Origin: Chloroflexota bacterium
Lineage (GTDB): Bacteria; Chloroflexota; UBA6077; JACCZL01
Assembly: GCA_020845495.1 (NCBI GenBank)
Contig: JADLFM010000023.1
Span: forward strand, 212,434 to 276,433
DNA length: 64,000 nucleotides
Direction: 5' to 3'
Made by a program: the position numbers and the translations under genes. Position 1 is the stretch's first letter; each line of letters starts with the position of its first letter. Positions 16,099 through 24,723 of the stretch are shown here, piece after piece. The notes below the pieces were generated by a model. It worked only from the letters and a program-made list of their open reading frames with translations, did not search any database and was not told where the DNA came from.

Positions 16099-17976
16099 TC
16101 AGTGAAGCGCCTCCGCGGGCATGCTCAGCCCAAGCCGCTCCAGCGTCTCGGGCTTCGGGGTGCCGTGCTCGTCCCAGCCGCGTAGCCTGTAGAGCTCCTG
16201 TAGCATCGGCTCGAACGGCGGTACGTGCTCGGAACCGCCCGTCTCGCGTGGCTCCTCCAGCATGCGGCGCGGCAGCACGTCGTCGGCACCGGTCGAGCCG
16301 CACATGAAGTTGTAGATCCGCTTCTGCGTGAAGATTCGCTCGCCAATTTGCATGAGCTCGTCGAGCGAGATGCCGCGACCGGTGATCGCGTTGTACCACT
16401 CGAGCAGGTGGTTCGGCTTCGTCCCACCGAACATGATGAACTTGCAGGCCTTGAGCGAGTCGAACAGGCCCATCAAGTTCTGGCCGGTGTAGACGATCCA
16501 GGGTGTCGTTTCCGGGTCGTGGCGGTCGCCCGGCTCGGTGAGGCCAAGCTCCGGCAGCGTCAGGACGCGCTGGAAAGTGTGCCCGAACGACGACAGGTGA
16601 TCGGCCCCGCGTGCCGACGTGGCGTAAGCGATCGAGTTAGCGAAGAAGGCGCGCGGGTCGTGGGCCGGGAAGTCCAGGCCACGGACGTGAATCGCGAAGT
16701 CCTGGCCCCCGATCTGCTCGGCCAGCCGCCGGGTGCCCTCGCCGAGCCGCCAGCCGAACTCGGTGCTGCGGTTGCCCATCTGGCTCATCGCCTCGACGAG
16801 CGCGGCGTCGTTGCCCCAGATCAGATCGATGCCGCCGGTGTCCTCGCGGGTGAGCAGCCCCCGCTGGTACGCCTCCATGGCGAAACCGATCGTAGCGCCC
16901 GCCGAGATGGTGTCCATGCCGAGGCGGTTGCAGAGCTCGTTCGCCTTCTGGATCGCGGTGATGTCGTCCACCAGCAGGTTCGAGCCATTGAGCGCCGTCG
17001 TCTCGTACTCCAGGCCGCCCTGCTCGATGCCGGCGTACGGCCCTTCGGTGACGTGGACGGTTCGTCCGCAGCCAATGATGCAGGTGCCGCAGTAGTACCG
17101 CCCGGTCAGGATCGTCTCCTTCATGACGACGCCGGAGATCTTGTCCGGACCTTCCTCCCAGTGGCTCTGTTGCCAGTTGCGGACCGGCCAGTTTCCCATC
17201 TTCTCGTGGGTCGCGATCCCGCCGGCCGTCCCGAGCGCGCCGAACCCCCTGGACTGGGCCACGATGTCCTTGCGGAGCCGCTTCAGCGATGCGTCCAGTG
17301 CGGCCGGGTCGGCGATTGGAACCTGCTTCGTGCCTCGCGCCACGATCGCCTTCAGGTTCTTGGAGCCCATCACAGCGCCGACGCCGCAGCGCCCGGCCGC
17401 GCGGCCATCCTTCCCGTCGACCATGATTGCCGAGACGCGGGCCAGCTTCTCACCGGCCGGCCCGATGCAGGCGACGCCCGGTGCTTCGCCGCGACGGTCG
17501 CCGGTGTTGTGGCGCTCGACGAGGAGATCGTGCGTCTCGAACGTGTCCTTGCCCCAGAGGTCGGAAGCATCGCGGATCTCGACCGTGTCGTCGGCGATCC
17601 AGAGATAGACTGGACTGGCCGCCTTCCCCCGCACGATCAGCATGTCGTACCCGGACTTCTTGAGGCTGTTCGCCCAGTGGCCGCCGCAGTCGGCCTCGCC
17701 GAAGACGCCGGTGAGCGGCGACTTGAAGGTGACCTCGAAGCGGTTCGAGAGCGGGACCGACGTGCCGTTGTACGGGCCGGTCCCGAAGATCAGCAGGTTC
17801 TCCGGTGCGAGCGCGTCCGCCGTCGCCGACTCCGGGCTCTGGCTCAGGAGATGTGCGCCCAGCCCGCTGCCGCCGATCCAGCGGTCGGCGAGCTCCTGGC
17901 TCAACGCGCGCCTGTGGATCTGCCCTGACGTCAGGTCGATATCGAGAATGGTGCCCATATACCCGAGCGGCGGCAT
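16099..17976 (-). CDS. Aldehyde ferredoxin oxidoreductase family protein (tungsto-bispyranopterin)
   Basis: A 625-residue cytoplasmic AOR-family enzyme that oxidises aldehydes to acids with ferredoxin-type electron transfer. The N-terminal domain contains DRWIGGSGLGAHLL. Pterin-binding motifs follow: GRAAGRCGVGAVMGSKNLKAI (191-211). Three ligands for a [4Fe-4S] cluster lie in YYCGTCIIGCGRTV (C296, C299, C303), and the fourth is probably the Cys of DSLKACKF. The ATG at 17976 has AGGGAGG 5 bases upstream. It stands alone, with no ferredoxin, cofactor or tungstate-transport gene nearby. The substrate cannot be told from sequence. Confidence 0.92.
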   Translation of the reverse strand: MPPLGYMGTILDIDLTSGQIHRRALSQELADRWIGGSGLGAHLLSQSPESATADALAPENLLIFGTGPYNGTSVPLSNRFEVTFKSPLTGVFGEADCGGHWANSLKKSGYDMLIVRGKAASPVYLWIADDTVEIRDASDLWGKDTFETHDLLVERHNTGDRRGEAPGVACIGPAGEKLARVSAIMVDGKDGRAAGRCGVGAVMGSKNLKAIVARGTKQVPIADPAALDASLKRLRKDIVAQSRGFGALGTAGGIATHEKMGNWPVRNWQQSHWEEGPDKISGVVMKETILTGRYYCGTCIIGCGRTVHVTEGPYAGIEQGGLEYETTALNGSNLLVDDITAIQKANELCNRLGMDTISAGATIGFAMEAYQRGLLTREDTGGIDLIWGNDAALVEAMSQMGNRSTEFGWRLGEGTRRLAEQIGGQDFAIHVRGLDFPAHDPRAFFANSIAYATSARGADHLSSFGHTFQRVLTLPELGLTEPGDRHDPETTPWIVYTGQNLMGLFDSLKACKFIMFGGTKPNHLLEWYNAITGRGISLDELMQIGERIFTQKRIYNFMCGSTGADDVLPRRMLEEPRETGGSEHVPPFEPMLQELYRLRGWDEHGTPKPETLERLGLSMPAEALH

Positions 17977-18159
17977 GATGCCTCCCTGGCCGTGAGTCTA
18001 CGGATCGGCGCGCCCGTCGTACCTACCGCTCGACGGTGTGTGATGCGCGGCGGAGCCGACCCGGAGCGGCCTCGCACCTGGCTGTCCCAGCGGCGCCGGC
18101 GGCGGCATTGTAGCACCCCCTCCCGGCTGGTTCGTCGCTTTGCCAGGGAGCGGGCGCGC

Positions 18160-19215
18160 TTATGGACCGATCAGGAGCAGGTGGTCGAAGGTCACTGCGA
18201 CCGGATCGGACCACGTGACCGTGCCAACGGTTACGATTCCCTGCGCGTAGCGGTCGTCCTCGACCGCGAGGACCGATTGTCCGTCCAAAGACACGTCGAT
18301 GGCTGGACCAACAGCCCGCACAACCAGCCGCCGAGCGGTGCTGACCTTGAAATCGCCTGGTAGCGGCGCGTGCGCCACGATCGGCTGACGCCGGCCTTCG
18401 TCGAACGCGTCGAGACTGGCCTCGCCGACGAACGGGTTGACCGAGAGGATGTAGCCGGTCCCGCCGCCACGCTCCGGCTCGTAGCGGAAGCGTACCGTCA
18501 GTGCGGCGGGACCGGCGATCGTCTCGAACGCCACATCGCTGATGAGGGTAAAGTCGCTGGCAATGGTCTCTGGCGTTCCCAGCGCCCGCGCGAGCGCCAC
18601 GCCCCGCTCAGGAACGCCGCCGATCCGCGAGCGGAGCACCTGGCGCTCCTCGCGCCTGGCCTGCGGACCGGACGCATCGTGCCCATCGCTCGGCCAGATG
18701 ACCGTCGCCAGCGCACCCGCGGCCGGATCGGCGGCGATGCTGGTGTGCAGCCGATAGGCGGCGTCCAGGTCTGGCGCATCCGCGTTCGCCGCGACGACTA
18801 TGCCGTAGACGCCCGGCAGCGAGATGGCCGCCGTGGTCGTGAGGACAGCCGCCTCACCCTCATTTCGACGTGCTTCGGCCAGCGTGTGGCCGGTCCAGTC
18901 GAGTACCTGCACGCGCCCCGTCGACGAGCCGCCGTCCAGACTCACCGTGAGAGAAGCCGGCGCGCGGAGGACGTCGAGACGATAGGTCGCACGGCCGTCA
19001 GTCTGGTCGAGGCGGCCATCGGACGGTGCGTCTGCCGTCAGCCGGCAGGAGTCGGCAGCGATCTCCGGACCGAGCGCACAGACTGATTCAGTCGTGGTCT
19101 GTTCCGCGGCGCGTACACTCGGGGCGTCGCCACCTGGCGGAAATCCGGCGAAATTGAAGCTGAGTACAGCACACAGGCCGGTCTGGATGAGCCATCCGGA
19201 GAGTCGTCGGATCAT
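18160..19215 (-). CDS. Secreted protein of unknown function
   Basis: A 351-residue protein with a signal peptide (MIRRLSGWLIQTGLCAVLSFNF and cleavage after Val-Arg-Ala-Ala near 35). The rest is beta-rich: a region resembling extracellular beta-sandwich domains (YRLDVLRAPASLTVSLDGG, SLPGVYGIVV) and a C-terminal part (VAFETIAGPAALTVRFRYEPERGGGTGYILSV... LDGQSVLAVEDDRYAQGIVTVGT) that resembles LamG/DUF1080-type concanavalin folds. The ATG at 19215 has GGGAG 6 bases upstream; a longer frame lacks such a site. It may be a surface carbohydrate-binding protein, but this is a weak inference. Confidence 0.75.
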   Translation of the reverse strand: MIRRLSGWLIQTGLCAVLSFNFAGFPPGGDAPSVRAAEQTTTESVCALGPEIAADSCRLTADAPSDGRLDQTDGRATYRLDVLRAPASLTVSLDGGSSTGRVQVLDWTGHTLAEARRNEGEAAVLTTTAAISLPGVYGIVVAANADAPDLDAAYRLHTSIAADPAAGALATVIWPSDGHDASGPQARREERQVLRSRIGGVPERGVALARALGTPETIASDFTLISDVAFETIAGPAALTVRFRYEPERGGGTGYILSVNPFVGEASLDAFDEGRRQPIVAHAPLPGDFKVSTARRLVVRAVGPAIDVSLDGQSVLAVEDDRYAQGIVTVGTVTWSDPVAVTFDHLLLIGP

Positions 19216-19599
19216 GCTCGCTCCCGGCCGGGCATCATGCGTCGGTACAGACCGGCCGACGGATGGTACCCGATGCATCCTGGAATATGCCGAGGGTATC
19301 CACGATGAGGCAGCAGCAGAGTCCCCGTGTCCGTGCCGTCTGATCTCCCCGACCATCTGTCTCGACGACTCCGAGCGGGCCGAGGCGCCCGTCGGTGCGA
19401 GGGTCCGCCCTCGGCGGCTGAGCACGGCTGACCGGGGCAGGCGAGGCGTCCGGTATCATTCTTTCGACCAAAGACGTACCCCTGGCCGGCGAGGCCGCAA
19501 CGGTCGAAACCCGCCCACCTGCACCCCTCTGCTCGCCCCTCAACCCATAGATCCGTTAGGACTCGATCGCCCAGCTTTTCGATGCCTGGAGTCGCCCCG
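19216..19599. other. Divergent intergenic region before leuS
   Basis: 384 bases between the secreted-protein gene (minus) and leuS (plus). A -10-like TATCAT lies at about 19455 on the plus strand without a clear -35. There is no T-box signature (no conserved AGGGTGG-type antiterminator). Nothing else was recognised. Confidence 0.4.
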
Positions 19600-22080
19600 A
19601 TGCCCGAACGACACACGAGCGCCCGCCCCGCCAAGTACGAGCCGGTCGAGTTCGAGACCCGCTGGCAGCAGCGATGGGCCGAGGACGGCCTGTACATCGC
19701 TTCCACCGACTCCGACCGGCCCAAGTACTACGCGCTCGTCATGTTCCCGTACACCTCGGGCGACCTCCACATCGGGCACTGGTACAACTTCGGAATCGCC
19801 GATGCGCACGCCCGCTACAAGCAGATGCAGGGCTTCAACGTACTGATGCCGATGGGCTTCGATGCCTTCGGGCTGCCGGCCGAGAACGCCGCTATCAAGC
19901 AAGGCACTCACCCGCACGCCTGGACGATGAAGAACATCGAGCGGATGACCGGCCAGGTCAAGACGATCGGCGGGGTCTACGACTGGTCGAAGACGCTGGC
20001 GACCTGTCTGCCCGAGTATTACCGCTGGAATCAGTGGTTCTTCCTGAAGTTCTACGAGAAGGGGCTGGCCTACCGCGCCCAGGCGCCCGTCAACTGGTGC
20101 CCGAACGACCAGACGGTGCTGGCGAACGAGCAGGTCGTCGACGGCCGCTGCGAGCGCTGCGGCGCACTAGTCGTGCGGCGCGACCTGGAGCAGTGGTTCT
20201 TCAAGATCACCGACTACGCCGACGAGCTGCTCGACTTCTCGGAGATCGAGTGGCCCGAGCGGGTCGAGGCGATGCAGAAGAACTGGATCGGCCGGTCCGA
20301 GGGGGTCGAGTTCGCGATCCCCGTCGACGGCCAGCCGGGCGCTGAGATCGCCGTGTACACCACCCGCGTCGATACCGTCTTCGGCATGACCTGGGTCGTC
20401 CTGGCGCCCGAGCATCCGCTCGTCGAGCGGCTGACCGCGCCCGAACAGCGTGAGGCCGTCCAGGCGTACCAGGAGCAGACCCGCCGCCTGACCGAGATCG
20501 AACGCCTCTCCACCGAGAAGGAAAAGACCGGCGTCCCGCTGGGGACGTGTGCCGTCAACCCGGCCGATGGGCGGAAGGTGCCGATCTGGATCGCGGATTA
20601 CGTGCTGGGGAGCTATGGCACCGGCGCGATCATGGCCGTGCCATCCGGCGACGAGCGCGACTTCGAGTTCGCACAGCGGTTCAACCTGCCCGTCATTCCG
20701 GTCGTCGTGCCGGCGGACTGGGACGGCACAGCATTGAAGGAAGCGTATGTCGAGCCGGGCGTGATGGTGAACTCCGGCCAGTTCGACGGGCTACCCTCCG
20801 AAGAGGCGTGGGAGAAGATCGCCGACTGGTTCGAGGAGCGCGGCGTCGGCAGGCGGACGGTGAACTACCGGCTGCGCGACTGGCTGATCTCCCGCCAGCG
20901 CTACTGGGGCACGCCGATCCCGATGCTCTACTGCCAGGGCGGGTGCGGGATCGTGCCGGTGCCGGAGTCCGATCTGCCGGTCGTACTGCCCGAAGACGCC
21001 GAATTCCGCCCGACCGGCGAGTCGCCGCTCGCGACAAACCCCGAGTTCGTGAACGCGGTCTGCCCCCGGTGTGGCGGTCCGGCCCGACGCGAGACGGACA
21101 CCATGGACACGTTCATGGACTCGTCCTGGTACTTCCTGCGCTATGCCGATCCGCACTTCAACCAGGCGCCGGGCTTCGATCGACAGAAGGCGGCGTACTG
21201 GATGCCGGTCGATCAGTACATGGGCGGCGTCGAGCACGCCGTCATGCACCTGCTGTACTCGCGCTTCTTCACACGAGTGCTGCGCGACCTCGGCTACCTC
21301 GACTTCTCGGAGCCGTTCAAGCGCCTGTTTAACCAGGGCGCCATCCTCGGGCCAGACGGCTACCGGATGAGCAAGAGCCGGGGGAACGTCGTCAACCCCG
21401 ACGAGTACGTGAAGACGCTCGGGGCGGATACCGTCCGCTGCTACTTGATGTTCATCGGGCCGTGGGACCAGGGCGGTCCCTGGAACCCGCAGGGCATCAG
21501 CGGCGTGCACAAGTTCCTGAACCGGGTCTGGACGCTCGCGACCGACGCCCGGCCCCGCGATGCGGCGTCGGCCGAGAAGCGCGACGTGGACGCGAAGCTG
21601 CGGCGGGCGCTCCATCAGACCATCCGCGATGTCACCGAAGACCTGGACAAATTCCGCTTCAATACGATGCTCGCCAAGTTGATGACGCTCTCGAACACGA
21701 TGCAGGATCTGGCCCCGGCGGCCTCGCGAGACGCCTGGGACGAGGCGGTGCGCGGCCTGCTGCTGATGGTCGCGCCGAGCGCCCCCCACATCGCCGAAGA
21801 GTTGTGGACCGGGCAACTGGGGCTACCGTACAGCATTCACCAGCAGCCATGGCCGGCCTGGGATCCGGCGCTTGCGGCTGAAGACGAATTGACGATCCCG
21901 GTGTCGATCAACGGTAAGCCGCGCGGTGAACTGCGGATCCCCGCGTCGTTGCGCGACGATCAGGAGCAGGTCAAGGTGCTGGCGCTCGATCTACCGCGCG
22001 TCAAGGCGCTCGTGGATGGACAATCAGTGCGGCGCGTCATCTACGTACCGGGTAAGGTGCTGAATCTGGTGGTCGGATAG
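19600..22080 (+). CDS. leuS: Leucyl-tRNA synthetase
   Basis: An 826-residue class I synthetase that charges tRNA-Leu. HIGH (57-60, in GDLHIGHWYNFG) and the KMSKS equivalent YRMSKSRGNV (589-593 for the core) form the ATP site. The CP1 editing domain shows TTRVDTVFGMTWVVLAPEHPL, and a zinc-binding Cys region (CQGGCG, CPRCGG) follows. The anticodon-binding and C-terminal domains are present, so the gene is full length. ATG at 19600 was preferred to one 18 bases upstream because MPERHTSARPAKYEPVEFE gives the usual family N-terminus. It probably has its own promoter. Confidence 0.97.
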   Translation: MPERHTSARPAKYEPVEFETRWQQRWAEDGLYIASTDSDRPKYYALVMFPYTSGDLHIGHWYNFGIADAHARYKQMQGFNVLMPMGFDAFGLPAENAAIKQGTHPHAWTMKNIERMTGQVKTIGGVYDWSKTLATCLPEYYRWNQWFFLKFYEKGLAYRAQAPVNWCPNDQTVLANEQVVDGRCERCGALVVRRDLEQWFFKITDYADELLDFSEIEWPERVEAMQKNWIGRSEGVEFAIPVDGQPGAEIAVYTTRVDTVFGMTWVVLAPEHPLVERLTAPEQREAVQAYQEQTRRLTEIERLSTEKEKTGVPLGTCAVNPADGRKVPIWIADYVLGSYGTGAIMAVPSGDERDFEFAQRFNLPVIPVVVPADWDGTALKEAYVEPGVMVNSGQFDGLPSEEAWEKIADWFEERGVGRRTVNYRLRDWLISRQRYWGTPIPMLYCQGGCGIVPVPESDLPVVLPEDAEFRPTGESPLATNPEFVNAVCPRCGGPARRETDTMDTFMDSSWYFLRYADPHFNQAPGFDRQKAAYWMPVDQYMGGVEHAVMHLLYSRFFTRVLRDLGYLDFSEPFKRLFNQGAILGPDGYRMSKSRGNVVNPDEYVKTLGADTVRCYLMFIGPWDQGGPWNPQGISGVHKFLNRVWTLATDARPRDAASAEKRDVDAKLRRALHQTIRDVTEDLDKFRFNTMLAKLMTLSNTMQDLAPAASRDAWDEAVRGLLLMVAPSAPHIAEELWTGQLGLPYSIHQQPWPAWDPALAAEDELTIPVSINGKPRGELRIPASLRDDQEQVKVLALDLPRVKALVDGQSVRRVIYVPGKVLNLVVG

Positions 22081-22114
22081 GCCGGACGAAGACGAGAGGG
22101 CGCCGAGCAGGAGG

Positions 22115-22867
22115 ATGATCGAGCAGGACCCGGTCCGGCTGGGGTTGGTTCTGGCTGTCATCCTGGGCGCAGCGGTCATCAAGGGAGCCATCGGCTTCGG
22201 GTTCCCGCTGGTGGCCGCGCCGCTCGTCGCGACGATCCTCGACGCCCGCACCTCCGTGCTAGTGCTCTCACTTGCCTCGCTGTTCGGCAACGTCGGTGTG
22301 GCGCTGCGGGGCGGCGGCAACCGCCCGACGTTCCGGCGACTGGCGCCGATGCTCGCCGGCCTGCTCGTCGGGACGGTGTTCGGGGCGATCCTGCTCGCAA
22401 ACCTCGACGCCGCTACTCTCGGCGTCATCGTCGGAGTAGCTGCGCTCGCGTTCGCCCTCGTGTCGACCGCGAAGCCGAACCTGGCCGTGCCATCCCGCCT
22501 CGAGCGCTACCTGGCTCTCCCGATGGGGCTGGCCGGCGGCCTGCTCGGCGGGAGCACCAGTATCTTTGCCCCGCCCATCGTCTCGTACGTCCACGCCCTG
22601 CACCTGGACAAGCGCGAGTTCGTCTTCTTCGTCACCCTGCTCTACACCTTTGCCGGCATCACCCAGGTAGCCAGCTACGCGCGGCTCGACCTGTACGACG
22701 TGCCCGTGCTGCTGCTAGCACTGGCGACCTGTATCCCCAACGCGCTTGGCCTCTGGATCGGGGTGCGGATTCAGGACCGCATCGACCCCTTTGCATTCCG
22801 ACGCCTGGTGCTGGTGGTGATCGCGCTGACCGGGCTGAACCTTATCGTGCACGGGCTGTGGCGGTAA
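22115..22867 (+). CDS. Sulfite exporter TauE/SafE family permease
   Basis: A 250-residue membrane protein with about eight hydrophobic segments in two inverted halves, typical of TauE/SafE (DUF81) transporters for sulfite, sulfoacetate or other organosulfur anions. Conserved family patterns: VIKGAIGFGFPLVAAPLVATILD near 23-45 and GGLLGGSTSIFAPPIVSYVHALHLDKREFV near 140-170. The ATG at 22115 lies 34 bases after leuS. The sulfopyruvate-type decarboxylase at 30 kb could make a sulfonate-related role relevant, but the distance makes this weak. Confidence 0.85.
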   Translation: MIEQDPVRLGLVLAVILGAAVIKGAIGFGFPLVAAPLVATILDARTSVLVLSLASLFGNVGVALRGGGNRPTFRRLAPMLAGLLVGTVFGAILLANLDAATLGVIVGVAALAFALVSTAKPNLAVPSRLERYLALPMGLAGGLLGGSTSIFAPPIVSYVHALHLDKREFVFFVTLLYTFAGITQVASYARLDLYDVPVLLLALATCIPNALGLWIGVRIQDRIDPFAFRRLVLVVIALTGLNLIVHGLWR

Positions 22868-22911
22868 CAGTCCCACGTCCCGGACTGCCCGTTCATCCGC
22901 AGGGCACGCCC

Positions 22912-23283
22912 TTACCCCGAACTGCCGGTCGACCGCTCGTCAAGCGTCGAGAAAGACGAAAGCAGCGTAGCAATCGAGTCGACCCTGGCCCCCGGCACGT
23001 CCAGCACGATCCGGTCGCCCATCATCGCGTGGACGTGCTCGTACGGCACGTAGACCATACCGCTTGGACCGATGCCCATGCCGAGGTCCCGATCGATGAG
23101 GAAGTCGCCAGATCGGACCTCTTTGACCTGACCGATCTCGTCGCCGGCAGCGTCGCATACGTACATCCCGGTCTCGATCAGCGGCCTCCAGGCGCGTGCG
23201 GCCGAGGAGGCGCCGCACTCGGCCGCGGTCATGATGGGGTGATGGTCCCGCTGCGGTCGTTCAGCCTCACGATAGGCGCCCAT
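22912..23283 (-). CDS. PRC-barrel-like (DUF2171) protein
   Basis: A 123-residue soluble protein. The core, ETGMYVCDAAGDEIGQVKEVRSGDFLIDRDLGMG and MVYVPYEHVHAMMGDRIVLDVPG, is a small beta-barrel of the PRC/DUF2171 type that binds RNA, proteins or quinone-related partners in other systems. The ATG at 23283 was chosen because GAGGAGGGT lies 5 bases upstream. It converges with the TauE gene 44 bases away. Confidence 0.75.
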   Translation of the reverse strand: MGAYREAERPQRDHHPIMTAAECGASSAARAWRPLIETGMYVCDAAGDEIGQVKEVRSGDFLIDRDLGMGIGPSGMVYVPYEHVHAMMGDRIVLDVPGARVDSIATLLSSFSTLDERSTGSSG

Positions 23284-23726
23284 ACACCCTCCTCGCCGCC
23301 GGCGTGGTTCAGCCCCGGTCTGGATCGCTTGACCCTGCATCCACGCGAGCCGGTTCGCGCCGTAGCCGCGCCCCGGCCGGCGCGGCTGCTGGCGCTCGAA
23401 CGGAGCTCCGAACCCGTTTCATCCAGGTACGAGCAAGGGGCGTGCCCGCGTCAGAGACGCCGAAGGCCGTTGTGCCCGGACGCCGAGCCCGTTGCCCGGT
23501 CGACAGTCGAACCCGGAGACAGCGCGAATCTCCGCGACGGAGCGGTGTGGTCTGCTTTCTGCGTGGATATTTGACGAGAACGCGGGACACCACCGGTCCA
23601 GGTAGTGACGCACATTCCCGCCGCGGGCTTGCGTTGATAGGCGTGAGCCATGCAGGCGGCTTCCCGACGGGCACTACGCAGGCCGGCGAGAGCCGGTGAC
23701 CGACACCCAGCCGGGGAGGATAAGAC
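23284..23726. other. Intergenic region with no recognised feature
   Basis: 443 bases between divergent genes. It contains a TTGACG at 23571 without a matching -10 and several short GC-rich hairpins, including CTCCGCGACGGAG near 23534. Long frames on both strands here have no ribosome sites and no recognisable protein pattern. No known riboswitch was found. Confidence 0.4.
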
Positions 23727-24362
23727 ATGCCTGCGCAACCATCGCCAATGGACCGCCGAGCGGTGGATCGTCCACTACGTCCACTACTAGGTGTAGATTA
23801 CCCGCCCACGGACTTTCTGCCCGGTGACCGCCCGATCGTCAGCGGGCAGGAGATCATCGACCAGTCGCAGGACGCTGCCGAGGAGCAGCAAGAGATTCAG
23901 AAGGAAGCGCGCATCGAGCAACGTGAGGCCATGCTGGAAGGCTCCGACGCGCCATCGGTCCGCTTCTGGTGGTCCGGCCGCAACAGGATCGCGATGATCC
24001 TCACCGCGCTCGCCGCTGCCTTCACGCTGGCCCTGTTCTTCTTCCCGATTGCTGTGCCCCAGGCGCGCGGCCAGTTCGGGATATCCTGGGGCATCGGCGT
24101 CATCCTGGTGACGATTGGCTACCTCGCCGGCTTCGTCCTGGCCGACAACCGCCCCGGCCTGGCGCGCACGATCCTGGTGATCGTTGCCGTGCTGCAAATC
24201 CTGGGCGGCGTCGTCTCGGGAATCGAGGTCACCGACAACGACATCGGGCATGGCGCACTGGCCTCGCTATACGACGTCATTCCGGCCTTCGTGGCGCTCG
24301 TCGCGGCGTTCCTGATCCACAAGGTCGGAAGATCCGAGCGCCCCAGCGCGCCTGAGTGGTAG
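23727..24362 (+). CDS. Hypothetical membrane protein
   Basis: A 211-residue protein with a polar, Gln/Glu-rich N-terminal 80 residues (EIIDQSQDAAEEQQEIQKEARIEQREAM, likely a coiled coil) and four membrane segments at about 88-108, 118-136, 147-166 and 183-203. The C-terminus is short and cytoplasmic-like. No family was recognised. The ATG has GGGGAGGATAAGAC directly upstream, a strong ribosome site. Its neighbours give no functional hint. Confidence 0.75.
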   Translation: MPAQPSPMDRRAVDRPLRPLLGVDYPPTDFLPGDRPIVSGQEIIDQSQDAAEEQQEIQKEARIEQREAMLEGSDAPSVRFWWSGRNRIAMILTALAAAFTLALFFFPIAVPQARGQFGISWGIGVILVTIGYLAGFVLADNRPGLARTILVIVAVLQILGGVVSGIEVTDNDIGHGALASLYDVIPAFVALVAAFLIHKVGRSERPSAPEW

Positions 24363-24506
24363 GCGTGTCCGGACCGTGGGTGTGCCCGCACGAAGTCCAT
24401 GCGATCTTCTGGCGGTCCGGCGCATCAACCTGGCGGCATGAGCCATCGAAAGCGCGTTCACCCAGCCCCGGCCAGCCATCGGCGCCACTCCTCTCGAACG
24501 TGGGGC

Positions 24507-24598
24507 GGCGCCACCTGGCCGGCGCCACCTGGCCGGCGCCACCTGGCCGGCGCCACCTGACCGGCGCCACCTGACCGGCGCCACCTGACCGGCGCCAG
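24507..24598. repeat. 14-bp tandem repeat GGCGCCACCTGRCC
   Basis: Six full units start at 24507, 24521, 24535, 24549, 24563 and 24577, plus the first 8 bases of a seventh. The first three have CTGGCC and the last three CTGACC, so the array grew by block duplication. It lies in the 361-base gap before der. Confidence 0.92.
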
Positions 24599-24723
24599 TT
24601 TGCTGGACGGCCATATGACTGGCCGTCGCGTACGCTCGATGCCCATCATTCGAGGAGCGGCGCGCGGGGCCGGCAACACCTTTGGCTGGCGACGACCCTC
24701 GCGATCTGGCTCCGGGAGCAGCT

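Noticed and set aside
16225..17928. A 567-codon open frame opposite the AOR gene
   Set aside because: It is the shadow of a long, high-GC gene on the other strand. The AOR frame has all family motifs, while this one has none and is Arg/Val/Asp-rich as expected of antisense GC-rich frames.
19216..19599. A possible T-box leader for leuS
   Set aside because: No antiterminator consensus and no terminator hairpin with T-run could be found.
20791..21816. A 341-codon open frame opposite leuS
   Set aside because: Antisense shadow; leuS is unmistakable in the other direction.
23309..23728. A 139-codon minus-strand frame between the PRC-barrel and membrane-protein genes
   Set aside because: No ribosome site, composition typical of non-coding GC-rich DNA, and it overlaps the strong start of the 23727 gene.
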